A DNA stretch of 64,000 nucleotides, from positions 29,474-93,473 of the forward strand of contig NZ_LZJW01000040.1 in assembly GCF_001667885.1 (NCBI RefSeq), given 5' to 3'. The notes beneath the pieces are model-generated. The model was not told where the DNA came from, ran no database searches, and saw nothing but the letters and a program-made list of their open reading frames with translations. Both the position numbers and the translations under genes were made by a program. Source of the stretch: Mycobacterium scrofulaceum. GTDB lineage: Bacteria; Actinomycetota; Actinomycetes; Mycobacteriales; Mycobacteriaceae. This document shows, piece after piece, positions 1 through 8,956 of the stretch (the stretch's first letter is position 1; every line of letters starts with the position of its first letter).

Positions 1-1
1 G

Positions 2-994
2 GGCAAGGGTGTTCGCATGAGCATGCTGGTTTCCGCCGATGCCAAGTCGATGCCGCTGTCGGTATACGTCTTCGGCCCGGGGACTCGCCTGCTCAACAAG
101 CTTCTGGGCGCGCAGGTGCGATTCCAGCACTTGCCGGTGCCGTTCGAGTTGTACTCCGACGGGATCGACCTGCCGGTTTTCGAGGAGTTCGGTGCCGGAA
201 CCGCCGCCCTGCACCTGCGGGACCAGTTGCAGCGCAACGAGTTACTGGCCGACAAGGAATACCGCCGGAAGTTCCGTCGCGAGTTCGACCGCAAGAAGCT
301 CGGGCCGTCGCTGTGGCATCGCGACTTCCACGACGCGGTGATCGTCGAATGTCCCGATAAGTCGTTGATAGGCAAGAGTTTTGGCGCCATCGCCGACGAG
401 CGCAACCTGCACCCACTCGACGCGTTCCTCGACGTGCTCGTCGAAAACGGTGAACGCAATGTCCGCTGGACGACGATCGTCGCCAACCACCGCCCGAAGC
501 TGCTCGACGCGCTGGCCAAGGAGGGCAGCGTGCACATGGGCTTCTCGGACGCCGGCGCACACCTGCGCAACATGGCCTTCTACAACTTCCCGCTCAAGCT
601 GCTCAAGCGGGCCCGGGACGCCGCGCGGGCCGGCACGCCGTTCATGTCGACCGAGCACGCGGTGCATCGCCTGACCGGCGAACTGGGGGAGTGGTTCGGC
701 ATCGACGCCGGCACGCTGCGCCAGGGCGACCGGGCGGACTTCGTGGTGATCGACCCGGCCCGCCTCAACGAGGCGGTCGAGGGCTACTACGAGGAACAGG
801 TGCCCTTCTACGGCGGCCTGCGACGCATGGTCAACCGCAACGACGACGCCGTCGTCGCGACCGGCGTGGGCGGCGCCGTGGTCTTCCGCGGGGGCCGGTT
901 CCGCGACGGCTACGGCCAGACCGTCAGGTCGGGCCGCTACCTGCGGGCGGGTCAGCGGCAGCGGGGCCTCGGGGCCGCGAGAATCGGGGCCTGA
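2..994 (+). CDS. Amidohydrolase, C-terminal part (N-acyl-D-amino-acid deacylase type)
   Basis: This is the 3' part of a metal-dependent amidohydrolase gene. The frame is open to the left edge without a stop, and the related M. tuberculosis protein (Rv2913c, annotated as a D-amino-acid aminohydrolase) is roughly twice this length, so the start lies outside the window and the first ATG at 17 is probably internal. Visible family signs are the SDAGAH segment, which carries the metal or catalytic Asp of D-aminoacylases, and the C-terminal cap: a GDRADFVVIDP strand followed by GVGGAVVFRGG. It probably hydrolyses N-acyl or cyclic amide bonds of D-amino acids in the cytoplasm; the substrate is not known. 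A TetR gene follows one base after the stop, so the two are probably co-transcribed. Confidence 0.8.
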   Translation, partial: GKGVRMSMLVSADAKSMPLSVYVFGPGTRLLNKLLGAQVRFQHLPVPFELYSDGIDLPVFEEFGAGTAALHLRDQLQRNELLADKEYRRKFRREFDRKKLGPSLWHRDFHDAVIVECPDKSLIGKSFGAIADERNLHPLDAFLDVLVENGERNVRWTTIVANHRPKLLDALAKEGSVHMGFSDAGAHLRNMAFYNFPLKLLKRARDAARAGTPFMSTEHAVHRLTGELGEWFGIDAGTLRQGDRADFVVIDPARLNEAVEGYYEEQVPFYGGLRRMVNRNDDAVVATGVGGAVVFRGGRFRDGYGQTVRSGRYLRAGQRQRGLGAARIGA

Positions 995-995
995 C

Positions 996-1598
996 GTGGC
1001 CAGAACCCAGCAGCAGCGCCGCGAGGAGACGGTCGGGCGGCTCCTCGACGCCTGCATCGACACGATCATCGAGGTCGGCTACGCCCGGGCGTCGGCCGCC
1101 GTGATCACCAAGCGCGCCGGGGTGTCGGTGGGCGCCCTGTTCCGGCACTTCGAAACGATGGGCGACTTCATGGCGGCCACGGCGTCCGAGGTGCTGCGCC
1201 GTCAGCTCGAGACGTTCACCAAGCGCGTCGCCGAGATTCCGCCCGATCGGCCGGCGCTCGAAGCCGCCCTGGGAATCCTGCGCGACGTCACCGCCGCCCC
1301 CAGCAACGCGGTGCTCTACGAACTGCTGGTCGCCGCGCGCACCGACGAAAAGCTCAGGGCCACTTTGCAACACGAGTTGCGGCAGTACTCCACCAAGATC
1401 CACGAGGCCGCCCGCGCCCTGCCCGGGGCGGAGAGCTTTCCGCAGGAGACGTTCCCGGTGCTGGTGGCGGTGCTGACCAATGTGTTCGACGGGGCCGCCG
1501 TTGTGGAAGGCGTGCTGCCGCAGCCGCAGATCTCCGAGCAACGGATTCCGATGCTGATGACGCTGTTGTCCGCGGCGGCGCCGGACGCGGACCTATAG
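996..1598 (+). CDS. TetR-family transcriptional regulator
   Basis: This is a 200-residue one-domain repressor. Residues about 10-55 form the TetR helix-turn-helix (RREETVGRLLDACID, then ITKRAGVSVGALFRHF), and the rest is a helical ligand-binding domain with no recognisable ligand motif. The GTG start lies one base after the TGA of the amidohydrolase gene, so it probably controls that gene. It matches the position and type of M. tuberculosis Rv2912c. Its stop codon overlaps the convergent dacB2 stop by six bases. Confidence 0.85.
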   Translation: MARTQQQRREETVGRLLDACIDTIIEVGYARASAAVITKRAGVSVGALFRHFETMGDFMAATASEVLRRQLETFTKRVAEIPPDRPALEAALGILRDVTAAPSNAVLYELLVAARTDEKLRATLQHELRQYSTKIHEAARALPGAESFPQETFPVLVAVLTNVFDGAAVVEGVLPQPQISEQRIPMLMTLLSAAAPDADL

Positions 1599-2468
1599 CG
1601 AGCCGATGCTGGACTGCGGGTTGAGCGCGAAGCCCCAGTCGAACAGCGTCGCGGCCTGGTCCCAGTAGGTCGGCCCGCCGGCTTTGACCAGGCCGTACAT
1701 CATCGCGATGACCAGCCGCCGGCCACCGCGTGCGGCCGCACCGACGAAGGTCTTGCGCGCGGCGTCGGTGAAGCCGGTCTTGCCGCCGATCGCGCCGGGA
1801 TAGCGCTGCAACAGCTCGTCCTGATTGACGATCGGCTGATCCCCGTGGTCGCCGGGGAACATCGCCGACGGCTCGGCGGTGATCTGGGCGAACACCGGAT
1901 TGGCCATCGCGGCTCGGAAGATGACGGCCAGGTCGTGCGCCGTGGAGGCCCCGGACCCGCCGGGCCCGTCAAGCCCGGACGGCGTCGCGGCGTGGGTGCT
2001 CGTCGCGCCCAGGGAGGCGGCCTTGGCGTTCATCTTCGCGACCGTGGCGTCGGCTCCGCCGAGCATGTGCGCCAGCGTGTTGGCGGCGTCATTGCCCGAG
2101 ACCAGCAGCAGGCCGTCCAGCAGCTGGCGCGCGGTGTAGAGGTGGCCCGGTCTGACGCCGACACAGTTGCACTCCACCTGGGTGTCGGCGGTGTCGGCGA
2201 CGACGGTGGAATCCAGGCTGACCTGGTCCAGGGTCACCAACGCCAGCAGCACCTTGATGGTGCTCGCCGGCGGATGGGCCACGTTCTGGTCGCGGCCGGC
2301 CAGCACCTGACCGCTGTCCAGGTCGGCGACGATCCAGGTCTGAGCCGGGCCGTCCGGGATCGGCACGGAGCCCACCGGCTGCATGCTGTCGGCCCACGAC
2401 GCCGGGACGCCGGCAGCGCACGCACCGACCGTGAGCAGCGCCGCTGCTGCGGCCATGACCTTGCGCAT
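1593..2468 (-). CDS. dacB2: D-alanyl-D-alanine carboxypeptidase (S11 penicillin-binding protein)
   Basis: This enzyme trims the terminal D-Ala from peptidoglycan stem peptides in the periplasm. Residues 1-26 form a secretion signal (hydrophobic AAAAALLTVGACAAG, then an ASWA cleavage-like site). The serine triad is complete: STIK with nucleophile Ser69 and Lys72, SGN in LLVSGNDAAN, and KTG in GGKTGFTDA. The length of 291 is that of M. tuberculosis DacB2 (Rv2911). It lacks a long C-terminal anchor, so it may be secreted or cell-wall associated. The gene is convergent with the TetR gene, and its promoter lies in the short space shared with the SnoaL-like gene. Confidence 0.9.
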   Translation of the reverse strand: MRKVMAAAAALLTVGACAAGVPASWADSMQPVGSVPIPDGPAQTWIVADLDSGQVLAGRDQNVAHPPASTIKVLLALVTLDQVSLDSTVVADTADTQVECNCVGVRPGHLYTARQLLDGLLLVSGNDAANTLAHMLGGADATVAKMNAKAASLGATSTHAATPSGLDGPGGSGASTAHDLAVIFRAAMANPVFAQITAEPSAMFPGDHGDQPIVNQDELLQRYPGAIGGKTGFTDAARKTFVGAAARGGRRLVIAMMYGLVKAGGPTYWDQAATLFDWGFALNPQSSIGSL

Positions 2469-2527
2469 GGGCCGAAAGTCTAACTTCCGGGCCTTTTCCG
2501 CGTCGATTTTCGTCTACTGTCCGATGC

Positions 2528-2947
2528 ATGTTGAGCCTGGCCGAGATTTCCGACCGCTTAGAGATCCAGCAGCTGCTGGTGGACTACTCCACCGCCATTG
2601 ACCAGCGCCGCTTCGACGATCTCGACAAGGTGTTCACCGACGACGCGTACATCGACTACACCGCGCTCGGGGGCATCGAGGGCCACTACCCGGAGGTCAA
2701 GAAGTGGCTGTCGGAGGTGCTGCCGAACTTCCCGGTGTACGCGCACATGCTGGGCAATTTCTCGGTGCAGATCGACGGCGACAAGGCGTCCTCGCGGGTG
2801 ATCTGCTTCAACCCGATGGTGCTCGGCGGCGACAACGATCAGGTGCTGTTCTGCGGGCTCTGGTACGACGACGAGTTCGTCCGTACGCCCGAGGGCTGGC
2901 GGATGACCCGCCGGGTGGAGACGAAGGTCTTCCAGAAGGTGATGTAG
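2528..2947 (+). CDS. SnoaL-like / NTF2-fold protein
   Basis: This 139-residue protein has the single-domain cone fold of the SnoaL and scytalone dehydratase group. The typical start is seen (EISDRLEIQQLLVDYSTAID, with the Asp and Tyr common in the pocket), followed by FTDDAYIDYTALGG and the strand GLWYDDEFVRTPEGWRM. It occupies the place of M. tuberculosis Rv2910c. Members include isomerases, dehydratases and ligand-binding proteins, so the reaction cannot be stated. It is transcribed divergently from dacB2 and precedes the rpsP operon. Confidence 0.8.
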   Translation: MLSLAEISDRLEIQQLLVDYSTAIDQRRFDDLDKVFTDDAYIDYTALGGIEGHYPEVKKWLSEVLPNFPVYAHMLGNFSVQIDGDKASSRVICFNPMVLGGDNDQVLFCGLWYDDEFVRTPEGWRMTRRVETKVFQKVM

Positions 2948-3034
2948 ACCGGGCGGCCTTCGCCGAGATTGCCGCCGCGGCCGTGCGGAACGCCCGGGCC
3001 ACGACCATGGCGGCAATCTGGGCGCCATCGCCGC

Positions 3035-3067
3035 GATTTCTGGCGCGGCGCCCTGTTCTGGCACAAT
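3035..3067 (+). promoter_or_regulatory. Probable rpsP operon promoter
   Basis: A GATTTC block and a TGGCACAAT block (putative -10 CACAAT at 3062-3067) are arranged exactly as in the region before rplS (6355-6387). Both 33-base stretches contain GCCCTGT then CTGGCACAAT. The predicted transcript has a leader of about 120 bases before rpsP. The shared design at two ribosomal genes supports a vegetative sigma-A promoter; this is inferred from similarity only. Confidence 0.55.
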
Positions 3068-3193
3068 GGGCGGCTGTCCGCCGAGCGATTACGCATCGCT
3101 TCGTGGTCAGACACGCGAGGCAAAACCGGATCCGGGCATCCCGCCCCGATCGCTGAATTGCAGCGTGACACACACAGGAGAATTCGCTTAACC

Positions 3194-3715
3194 ATGGCTG
3201 TGAAGATCAAGCTCACCCGGCTTGGCAAGATCCGCAATCCCCAGTACCGCATCGCCGTCGCCGACGCCCGGACGCGGCGCGACGGCCGCTCCATCGAGGT
3301 CATCGGTCGTTACCACCCGAAGGAAGACCCGAGCCTCATCGAGATCAACTCCGAGCGCGCCCAGTACTGGCTGTCCGTCGGCGCTCAACCCACCGAGCCC
3401 GTCCTCAAGCTGCTGAAGATCACCGGCGACTGGCAGAAGTTCAAGGGTCTGCCCGGCGCGGAGGGCCGCTTGAAGGTCGCCCCGCCCAAGCCCAGCAAGC
3501 TCGAGCTGTTCAACGCCGCGCTGGCGGAGGCCGAGGGCGGCCCGACCACCGAGGCCGCCAAGCCGAAGAAGAAGGCGCCGGCGAAGAAGGCCGCCAAGGC
3601 CGCCGAGCCGGAGGCTGCCGCGCCGGAAGCCGCCGCCGAGGCTCCCGCTGAGGCCGCGCCGGCCGAGACGGCCGCCGAGGGCGGCGAGCAGGCCGAGCCG
3701 GGCACCGAAAGCTGA
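3194..3715 (+). CDS. rpsP: 30S ribosomal protein S16 with long Ala/Lys tail
   Basis: S16 binds 16S rRNA early in 30S assembly. The core starts at [20 protein letters not shown] and ends at about residue 110. The rest, to residue 173, is a low-complexity tail rich in Ala, Lys, Glu and Pro ([19 protein letters not shown] and similar), longer than the 80-90 residues of the E. coli protein but usual in mycobacteria. The start at 3194 was chosen because it gives the canonical N-terminus and follows a purine-rich AGGAGA site at 3176. khpA follows seven bases after the stop, so this is the first gene of an rpsP-khpA-rimM-trmD operon. Confidence 0.95.
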   Translation: MAVKIKLTRLGKIRNPQYRIAVADARTRRDGRSIEVIGRYHPKEDPSLIEINSERAQYWLSVGAQPTEPVLKLLKITGDWQKFKGLPGAEGRLKVAPPKPSKLELFNAALAEAEGGPTTEAAKPKKKAPAKKAAKAAEPEAAAPEAAAEAPAEAAPAETAAEGGEQAEPGTES

Positions 3716-3722
3716 CGCGGCG

Positions 3723-3965
3723 ATGAGCACGGTCGTCGTTGACGCGGTGGAGCACCTGGTCCGCGGGATTGTCGACAATCCCGACGATGTCCGGGTGGAC
3801 ATGGTGACCAGTCGCCGCGGCCGAACTGTCGAGGTCCACGTCCATCCCGACGACCTGGGCAAGGTGATCGGCCGCGGCGGTCGGACCGCGACCGCCCTGC
3901 GCACGCTGGTCGCCGGCATCGGTGGCCGCGGTATCCGCGTCGACGTGGTGGACACCGACCAGTAG
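3723..3965 (+). CDS. khpA: KH-domain RNA-binding protein KhpA
   Basis: This is an 80-residue single KH domain. The nucleic-acid-binding GxxG loop is seen in [18 protein letters not shown]. KhpA proteins partner with KhpB (Jag) in Gram-positive bacteria and bind RNAs that affect cell wall growth and division. It equals M. tuberculosis Rv2908c in size and place. It sits between rpsP and rimM with short gaps, so it is made together with ribosome assembly factors. Confidence 0.9.
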   Translation: MSTVVVDAVEHLVRGIVDNPDDVRVDMVTSRRGRTVEVHVHPDDLGKVIGRGGRTATALRTLVAGIGGRGIRVDVVDTDQ

Positions 3966-3982
3966 CCGCTCATGGAACTCCG

Positions 3983-4504
3983 TTGGAGTTGACCGTCGGG
4001 CGCGTCGCCAAGGCGCACGGCATCGGCGGCGAGGTCGTCGTCGAGATCCGCACCGACGACCCCGGCGCCCGCTTCGCCCCGGGTAACACCCTGCGCGGCA
4101 AGGCGTCCCGCGGTGGGGAAGAGCGCGACTTCGTCGTCGAGAGTGCGCGTGAGCACGGGGGGCGGCTGCTGGTGCGTTTGGCCGGGGTGACCGATCGTGA
4201 CTCCGCCGACGCACTACGCGGCACCCTGTTCGTCGTCGACTCCGATGAACTGCCCCCCATCGACGAGCCGGACACCTACTACGACCACCAGCTCGAGGGT
4301 CTGCACGTCCGGACCGTGAGGGGCCGCGACGTCGGTGTCGTCGTCGAGGTGCTGCACACCGCCGCCGGCGAGCTGTTGGCGGTGCGCCGGGGCGACGGCG
4401 GGGAAGTGCTGGTGCCGTTCGTCGGCGCGATCGTCACATCGGTATCGCTGGACGACGGTGTCGTGGAGATCGATCCGCCCGAGGGCCTGCTGGATCTGGC
4501 ATGA
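3983..4504 (+). CDS. rimM: Ribosome maturation factor RimM
   Basis: RimM binds S19 and helps mature the 30S head. The N-terminal RimM beta barrel starts at [12 protein letters not shown], the linker has the typical [17 protein letters not shown], and the C-terminal PRC-barrel is seen in [17 protein letters not shown]. The start must be the TTG at 3983: the ATG at 3972 is in another frame and reaches a stop after six codons. The last codons overlap the trmD start by four bases (ATGA), which suggests translational coupling. Confidence 0.9.
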   Translation: MELTVGRVAKAHGIGGEVVVEIRTDDPGARFAPGNTLRGKASRGGEERDFVVESAREHGGRLLVRLAGVTDRDSADALRGTLFVVDSDELPPIDEPDTYYDHQLEGLHVRTVRGRDVGVVVEVLHTAAGELLAVRRGDGGEVLVPFVGAIVTSVSLDDGVVEIDPPEGLLDLA

Positions 4505-5196
4505 GAATCGACGTCGTCACCATCTTTCCCGCCTTCCTGGACCCGCTGCGGCAGTCGTTGCCCGGCAAGGCGATTCAGTCGGGCCGGGTCGACCTGCGGG
4601 TGCATGATTTGCGCCGGTGGACGCACGACGTGCACCGCTCGGTCGACGACGCGCCCTACGGCGGCGGCCCCGGGATGGTGATGAAGGCGCCGGTGTGGGG
4701 CGAAGCGTTGGACGAAATCTGTTCGGAGCGAACCGTTTTGGTGGTGCCCACACCCGCCGGTGCGTTGTTCACGCAGGCCGACGCCCAGCGGTGGAGCGCC
4801 GAGGAGCACCTGGTGTTCGCGTGCGGCCGCTACGAGGGCATCGACCAGCGGGTCATCGAGGATGCCGCCCGGCGGATGCGGGTGGAGGAGGTCTCGATCG
4901 GCGACTATGTCCTGCCGGGCGGGGAGTCGGCGGCCGTGGTGATGATCGAAGCCGTGGTGCGCCTGCTCGAGGGAGTGCTCGGCAATCCCGCATCGCACCT
5001 ACAGGATTCGCACTCACCTGCCCTGGACCGGCTGCTCGAGGGGCCCAGCTACACCCGGCCGCCGAGTTGGCGCGGGCTCGACGTGCCCGAGGTCTTGCTC
5101 TCCGGCGACCACGCGCGCGTCGAGGCATGGCGGCGAGAGGTTTCGTTGCAGCGCACCCGCGAACGCCGCCCGGAGCTGCTGGACCCGTCTGACTAG
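4501..5196 (+). CDS. trmD: tRNA (guanine-N1-)-methyltransferase TrmD
   Basis: TrmD methylates G37 next to the anticodon using S-adenosylmethionine and so prevents +1 frameshifts; it is essential in most bacteria. The trefoil-knot SAM-binding elements are present: [16 protein letters not shown], then [14 protein letters not shown] and [11 protein letters not shown]. The length of 231 residues is normal. The start ATG overlaps the end of rimM. It is the last gene of the rpsP operon and faces lppW. Confidence 0.95.
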   Translation: MRIDVVTIFPAFLDPLRQSLPGKAIQSGRVDLRVHDLRRWTHDVHRSVDDAPYGGGPGMVMKAPVWGEALDEICSERTVLVVPTPAGALFTQADAQRWSAEEHLVFACGRYEGIDQRVIEDAARRMRVEEVSIGDYVLPGGESAAVVMIEAVVRLLEGVLGNPASHLQDSHSPALDRLLEGPSYTRPPSWRGLDVPEVLLSGDHARVEAWRREVSLQRTRERRPELLDPSD

Positions 5197-5210
5197 AGCC
5201 CGCGAACGGC

Positions 5211-5230
5211 ACTGCTGGGGCAGTCGGTTT
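5211..5230 (+). terminator. Possible terminator of the rpsP-trmD operon
   Basis: A short hairpin (ACTGC, loop TGGG, GCAGT) is followed by CGGTTTTA, just after the trmD stop. The stem is only five base pairs, so this is a weak call. Confidence 0.35.
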
Positions 5231-6198
5231 TAGAGCCCGCGCCGCAGCGGGTCGATCCGGCCTTCGGGAAAGATCGTCTTGACCGCCCGGGTGATGGTCT
5301 CGCGGGCGGTGGCGTCGTCGGAGGGCTGCAGGGACTGCACCACCATGATGTAGCGGCGGTCGGCACCGATCACCCCGGTCGACAGGTGCATCCAGTCGCT
5401 GCCGATGCAGCACATCCAGCCCTGTTTGACCGCCACCGGTTCGGCGTACAAGCCCTCCGGGATGCCGAAGCGTTGCGGATAGCCGTCGAGGCCGTTCGGC
5501 GTGGACTGGGCCAGGTCGTCGACGATGAGCTTCGCCTTGTCGGGCGGCAGTCCGCCGGACCCGTCGAGCAGCATTTCGTAGTAGCGGACCAGGTCGGTCG
5601 TGGTGCTCATGGTGTTCCACCAGCGTCCGTCGCTGGGCGGGGTGGTCGACGCCAGTCCGTAGCGGGCCGCGACCGCGGTGATGATGGCGTTCTCGCCGCC
5701 CTGGGCCCAGAACCTCTCGGCCGCGCCGTCGTCGGAGGACTGCAACATGATGTCCAACGCCTGCCGGTCGTCGGCGCTCAGCGCGGCCTTGCCCTCGGAT
5801 TCGTGCAGCAGCAGGTCGTCGGCGATGAACAGCTTGGCCACCGAGGCGGTGCCGATCACCTGGCTGTTGCCGGTGGAAACCAGCTGATGGGTCTTGCGAT
5901 CGAGGATCGCCACCGACAGGGCGGCCCCGCCCGCCGCGGCCTGGTCGACCGCCTGCTGTACCCGAGCCTGCAGCCCGACGGGCCCCGGGCTGGGTAACTG
6001 CTCCTCCGGCTGCGTCGGCTTGACCGCCTCGAGCATCAGCTGCGCCCGCTGCGGGGGCGCCTGGCGCAGGCCCCCATCGGGGGTGACGAACACCGGGAAG
6101 TTGTAGACCTTGGCCTGTACCTTCGCCTCGCAACCGGCGGCCACCACCAGCGCCACCGCCGCTGTGGCGGTGAACAAAGTCAGCGGCCGAACGCGCAT
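5230..6198 (-). CDS. lppW: LppW lipoprotein, beta-lactamase-like fold
   Basis: This lipoprotein is anchored outside the membrane. The start at 6198 is chosen because it has a strong GGAGGAGAGGA site and gives a normal signal (RVRPLTLF, hydrophobic stretch, lipobox VVAAGC with the lipidated Cys at about residue 23). The mature part resembles class A beta-lactamase or transpeptidase folds: TASVAKLF could be the SxxK motif. I see no clear KTG, so enzyme activity is uncertain. It is the counterpart of M. tuberculosis Rv2905 and is convergent with trmD. Confidence 0.85.
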   Translation of the reverse strand: MRVRPLTLFTATAAVALVVAAGCEAKVQAKVYNFPVFVTPDGGLRQAPPQRAQLMLEAVKPTQPEEQLPSPGPVGLQARVQQAVDQAAAGGAALSVAILDRKTHQLVSTGNSQVIGTASVAKLFIADDLLLHESEGKAALSADDRQALDIMLQSSDDGAAERFWAQGGENAIITAVAARYGLASTTPPSDGRWWNTMSTTTDLVRYYEMLLDGSGGLPPDKAKLIVDDLAQSTPNGLDGYPQRFGIPEGLYAEPVAVKQGWMCCIGSDWMHLSTGVIGADRRYIMVVQSLQPSDDATARETITRAVKTIFPEGRIDPLRRGL

Positions 6199-6544
6199 TC
6201 CTCTCCTCCGGCTGGCTCGGACGGTGCACAGGCGCGGGCCGCGTCGCGCCACCTGATCCGGCCGTCACGCAAGATCCGGTAGCGCGTTCTGGCCCCAGTC
6301 ATATGTACCATTCACCAGCGTTTTCGGCGCGCTGCGAACCGCCTCGGAAGCTGTGATTTTCGTGGCAAGCGCCCTGTCTGGCACAATTGACCAGTTGTCT
6401 CCAGCGGTTGCCGGCCGGCCGGGCCGCTTCCGCCTGCTGCGAGATACGCGCAAGTTGCCCAAAACCATCGGCTTGGCGACCGCCTCACACCCCAGGTGAG
6501 GGCTGTTGCCGCAGGCCGCGACCGCAAGGAAGTGCCTTCTCAAG
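6199..6544. other. Intergenic region between lppW and rplS
   Basis: These 346 bases hold the divergent lppW and rplS control region. The part nearest lppW has its ribosome site (rc GGAGGAGAGG). The rplS promoter lies at 6355-6387, giving an rplS leader of about 150 bases. A leader of this length could carry autoregulation by ribosomal proteins, but I see no defined fold and no conserved small gene. Confidence 0.5.
6355..6387 (+). promoter_or_regulatory. Probable rplS promoter
   Basis: GATTTT and TGGCACAAT (putative -10 CACAAT at 6382-6387) have the same spacing as the rpsP promoter at 3035-3067, with GCCCTGTCTGGCACAAT as the shared core. It is a probable sigma-A promoter, called by comparison of the two sites. 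Confidence 0.55.
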
Positions 6545-6886
6545 ATGAACCGCCTGGACTTCGTCGACCAAGCGTCGCTGCGCGACGACATCCCGGTTTT
6601 CGGCCCGGGCGACACCATCAACGTGCACGTCAAGGTCATCGAGGGCGCCAAGGAGCGCATCCAGGTGTTCAAGGGCGTGGTGATCCGCCGGCAGGGCGGC
6701 GGCATCCGCGAGACCTTCACCGTGCGCAAGGAGAGCTACGGCGTGGGCGTCGAGCGGACCTTCCCCGTGCACTCGCCGAACATCGACCACATCGAGGTGG
6801 TGACCCGTGGCGATGTCCGCCGCGCCAAGCTGTACTACCTGCGTGAGCTCCGCGGCAAGAAGGCCAAGATCAAGGAAAAGCGCTGA
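6545..6886 (+). CDS. rplS: 50S ribosomal protein L19
   Basis: L19 lies at the interface of the 30S and 50S subunits. The 113-residue protein has the family core ([20 protein letters not shown], then [18 protein letters not shown] and [16 protein letters not shown]). The start at 6545 (MNRLDFVD) gives the standard mycobacterial N-terminus; an in-frame ATG 39 bases upstream would add unsupported residues. lepB follows 69 bases later. Confidence 0.97.
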   Translation: MNRLDFVDQASLRDDIPVFGPGDTINVHVKVIEGAKERIQVFKGVVIRRQGGGIRETFTVRKESYGVGVERTFPVHSPNIDHIEVVTRGDVRRAKLYYLRELRGKKAKIKEKR

Positions 6887-6955
6887 GCTGGGACGGCCGG
6901 GCGGCAGTCCCGGTCGGTTTACAGCGCCACAATCTGAGCTGGCTACTCTGATCTC

Positions 6956-7843
6956 GTGACCGATCCCACGGACTCACCTGAGCCCCCGTCCGCCCAGTCA
7001 GAGCCGAAGGTCTCCACCCGCATCCCGGACCCTCCCGAAGGCGAGGCGGCCAAGGCTGCCGAATCGATTCCCGAGCCGGCCGACGCGCCGGAGGACGCGC
7101 CGGAGCGGACCAAGCGGTCCGCCCTGCGGGAATTCGCGCTGCTGGCGGTGATCGCGGTGGCCCTCTATTACGTGATGCTGACGTTCGTGGCGCGGCCCTA
7201 CCTGATCCCGTCGGAGTCGATGGAGCCGACGCTGCACGGGTGCGCCGGCTGCGTCGGCGACCGGATCATGGTCGACAAGGTCACCTATCGCTTCGGCCCG
7301 CCGCGCCCCGGTGACGTCATCGTCTTCAAGGGGCCGCCTTCCTGGAACCTCGGCTACAAGTCGATCCGGTCCAAGAACACCGTGCTGCGCTGGGCGCAGG
7401 ACGCGCTGTCCTTCATCGGCTTCGTGCCTCCCGACGAGAACGACCTGGTCAAACGGGTCATCGCGGTCGGGGGACAGACGGTGCAGTGCCGCGCCGACAC
7501 CGGTTTGACGGTCGACGGCAAGCCCCTCAAGGAGCCCTACCTGGATCCGGCCACGATGATGGCCGACCCGTCGGTGTACCCGTGCCTGGGCAGCGAGTTC
7601 GGGCCGGTCACCGTCCCGCAGGGGCGGCTGTGGGTGATGGGCGACAACCGGACGCATTCGGCCGACTCCCGCGCCCACTGCACCAGCGTCCCGGCCGAGG
7701 CGCTCAAGGGCATCTTGTGTACCGGCGATCCGACGTCGGGGACGGTCCCCGTGGCCAACGTGATCGGCAAGGCGAGGTTCATCGTGTGGCCGCCGGGGCG
7801 CTGGGGCGGCGTGTCTTCGGTGAACCCGCAGCAGCATCAGTAG
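6956..7843 (+). CDS. lepB: Signal peptidase I
   Basis: LepB cuts signal peptides from exported proteins at the outer face of the membrane. Residues about 1-60 are a Pro/Glu-rich cytoplasmic tail, followed by one membrane helix ([19 protein letters not shown]). The catalytic Ser is in PSESMEPTL and the Lys base in [12 protein letters not shown]; the C-terminal [11 protein letters not shown] box is also present. The start is a GTG. The mycobacterial form is longer than the minimal Gram-positive enzyme (295 residues here, matching Rv2903c). rnhB starts two bases after its stop. Confidence 0.93.
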   Translation: MTDPTDSPEPPSAQSEPKVSTRIPDPPEGEAAKAAESIPEPADAPEDAPERTKRSALREFALLAVIAVALYYVMLTFVARPYLIPSESMEPTLHGCAGCVGDRIMVDKVTYRFGPPRPGDVIVFKGPPSWNLGYKSIRSKNTVLRWAQDALSFIGFVPPDENDLVKRVIAVGGQTVQCRADTGLTVDGKPLKEPYLDPATMMADPSVYPCLGSEFGPVTVPQGRLWVMGDNRTHSADSRAHCTSVPAEALKGILCTGDPTSGTVPVANVIGKARFIVWPPGRWGGVSSVNPQQHQ

Positions 7844-7845
7844 CC

Positions 7846-8640
7846 ATGGCCACGACGTGGCCGCCGCGGACGGTGATCCGCAAATCGTCGGGATTGCGCA
7901 CCCTGGAATCCGCGCTGTACCGCAGCGGGTTGGGCCCGGTCGCGGGCGTGGACGAAGTCGGCCGCGGCGCCTGCGCCGGCCCGCTGGTGGTGGCCGCCTG
8001 TGTGCTTGGCCCGGGACGGCTGGAAAGCCTTGCAGCCCTTGATGATTCGAAGAAGCTCACCGAGGCCGCCCGGGAGAAGCTGTTCCCATTGATCCGCCGC
8101 TACGCGCTGGCCTACCACGTGGTGTTCATCCCGCCGGCCGAGGTGGACCGGCGCGGCGTGCACGTCGCGAACATCGAGGGCATGCGGCGTGCCGTCGCAG
8201 GCCTGCCGGTGCGGCCCGGGTATGTGCTCAGCGACGGATTCCGCGTCCCCGGGCTGCCGGTGCCGTCGCTGCCGGTCATCGGGGGCGACGCGGTGGCGGC
8301 CTGCATCGCCGCGGCCAGCGTGCTGGCGAAGGTGAGCAGGGACCGGCTGATGGTCGCCATGGACGCCGACCACCCGGGTTACGGCTTCGCTGAGCACAAG
8401 GGTTACAGCACACCGGCGCACAGCGCAGCGCTGACGCAGCTGGGGCCGTGCCCCGAACACCGCCATTCCTTCATCAACGTCCGGCGGGTGGCCATAGGGT
8501 CACAGGGGCGGGGTGGCCGCGTGGTGGCCGAATGCAGACCGGACCTCCGCCCGCGCGCGGCGGATATCGGTGAGGAAAGATGGGACCAGGATTCCCTGGG
8601 CGGAACGCCGGGGAAGTGTTTCTCCGAGAAGGACGTCTGA
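7846..8640 (+). CDS. rnhB: Ribonuclease HII
   Basis: RNase HII removes ribonucleotides from DNA. The acidic active site is seen in [18 protein letters not shown] (Asp, Glu), in LSDG, and in DADHPGY; the DDSKKLT box is also typical. The start at 7846 gives 264 residues, equal to Rv2902c. The last 50 residues, after [11 protein letters not shown], form a divergent basic tail that is not part of the catalytic core. It is in one operon with lepB and the DUF2469 gene. Confidence 0.93.
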   Translation: MATTWPPRTVIRKSSGLRTLESALYRSGLGPVAGVDEVGRGACAGPLVVAACVLGPGRLESLAALDDSKKLTEAAREKLFPLIRRYALAYHVVFIPPAEVDRRGVHVANIEGMRRAVAGLPVRPGYVLSDGFRVPGLPVPSLPVIGGDAVAACIAAASVLAKVSRDRLMVAMDADHPGYGFAEHKGYSTPAHSAALTQLGPCPEHRHSFINVRRVAIGSQGRGGRVVAECRPDLRPRAADIGEERWDQDSLGGTPGKCFSEKDV

Positions 8641-8644
8641 ACAG

Positions 8645-8950
8645 ATGAGTGCCGAGGATCTCGAAAAGTACGAAACCGAGATGGAGCTCTCGCTGTACCG
8701 CGAATACAAGGACATCGTCGGGCAGTTCAGCTACGTCGTGGAAACCGAGCGGCGGTTCTACCTGGCCAACAGCGTCGAGATGGTGCCGCGCAACGCCGAC
8801 GGCGAGGTGTATTTCGAGCTGCGGCTGTCCGACGCGTGGGTGTGGGACATGTACCGGCCGGCGCGGTTCGTCAAGCAGGTGCGGGTGGTGACGTTCAAGG
8901 ACGTCAACATCGAAGAGGTGGAAAAGCCCGAGCTGCGGCTGCCCGAATAG
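8645..8950 (+). CDS. DUF2469 family protein (Rv2901c type)
   Basis: This is a 101-residue acidic, soluble protein highly conserved in actinobacteria (MSAEDLEKYETEMELSLYRE). It has no membrane segment and no known catalytic motif. It always follows rnhB, with a gap of four bases here, which suggests a shared promoter. Its function is unknown. Confidence 0.9.
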   Translation: MSAEDLEKYETEMELSLYREYKDIVGQFSYVVETERRFYLANSVEMVPRNADGEVYFELRLSDAWVWDMYRPARFVKQVRVVTFKDVNIEEVEKPELRLPE

Positions 8951-8956
8951 TCGGGC

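Noticed and set aside
5194..5241. Direct repeat TAGAGCCCGCG around the trmD and lppW stops
   Set aside because: It is only 11 bases long with two copies and lies at stop codons in GC-rich DNA, so chance is likely.
4853..6268. A 471-codon minus-strand open frame over trmD and lppW
   Set aside because: The product is Arg- and Pro-rich without any family pattern, and both trmD and lppW are clearly coded in other frames.
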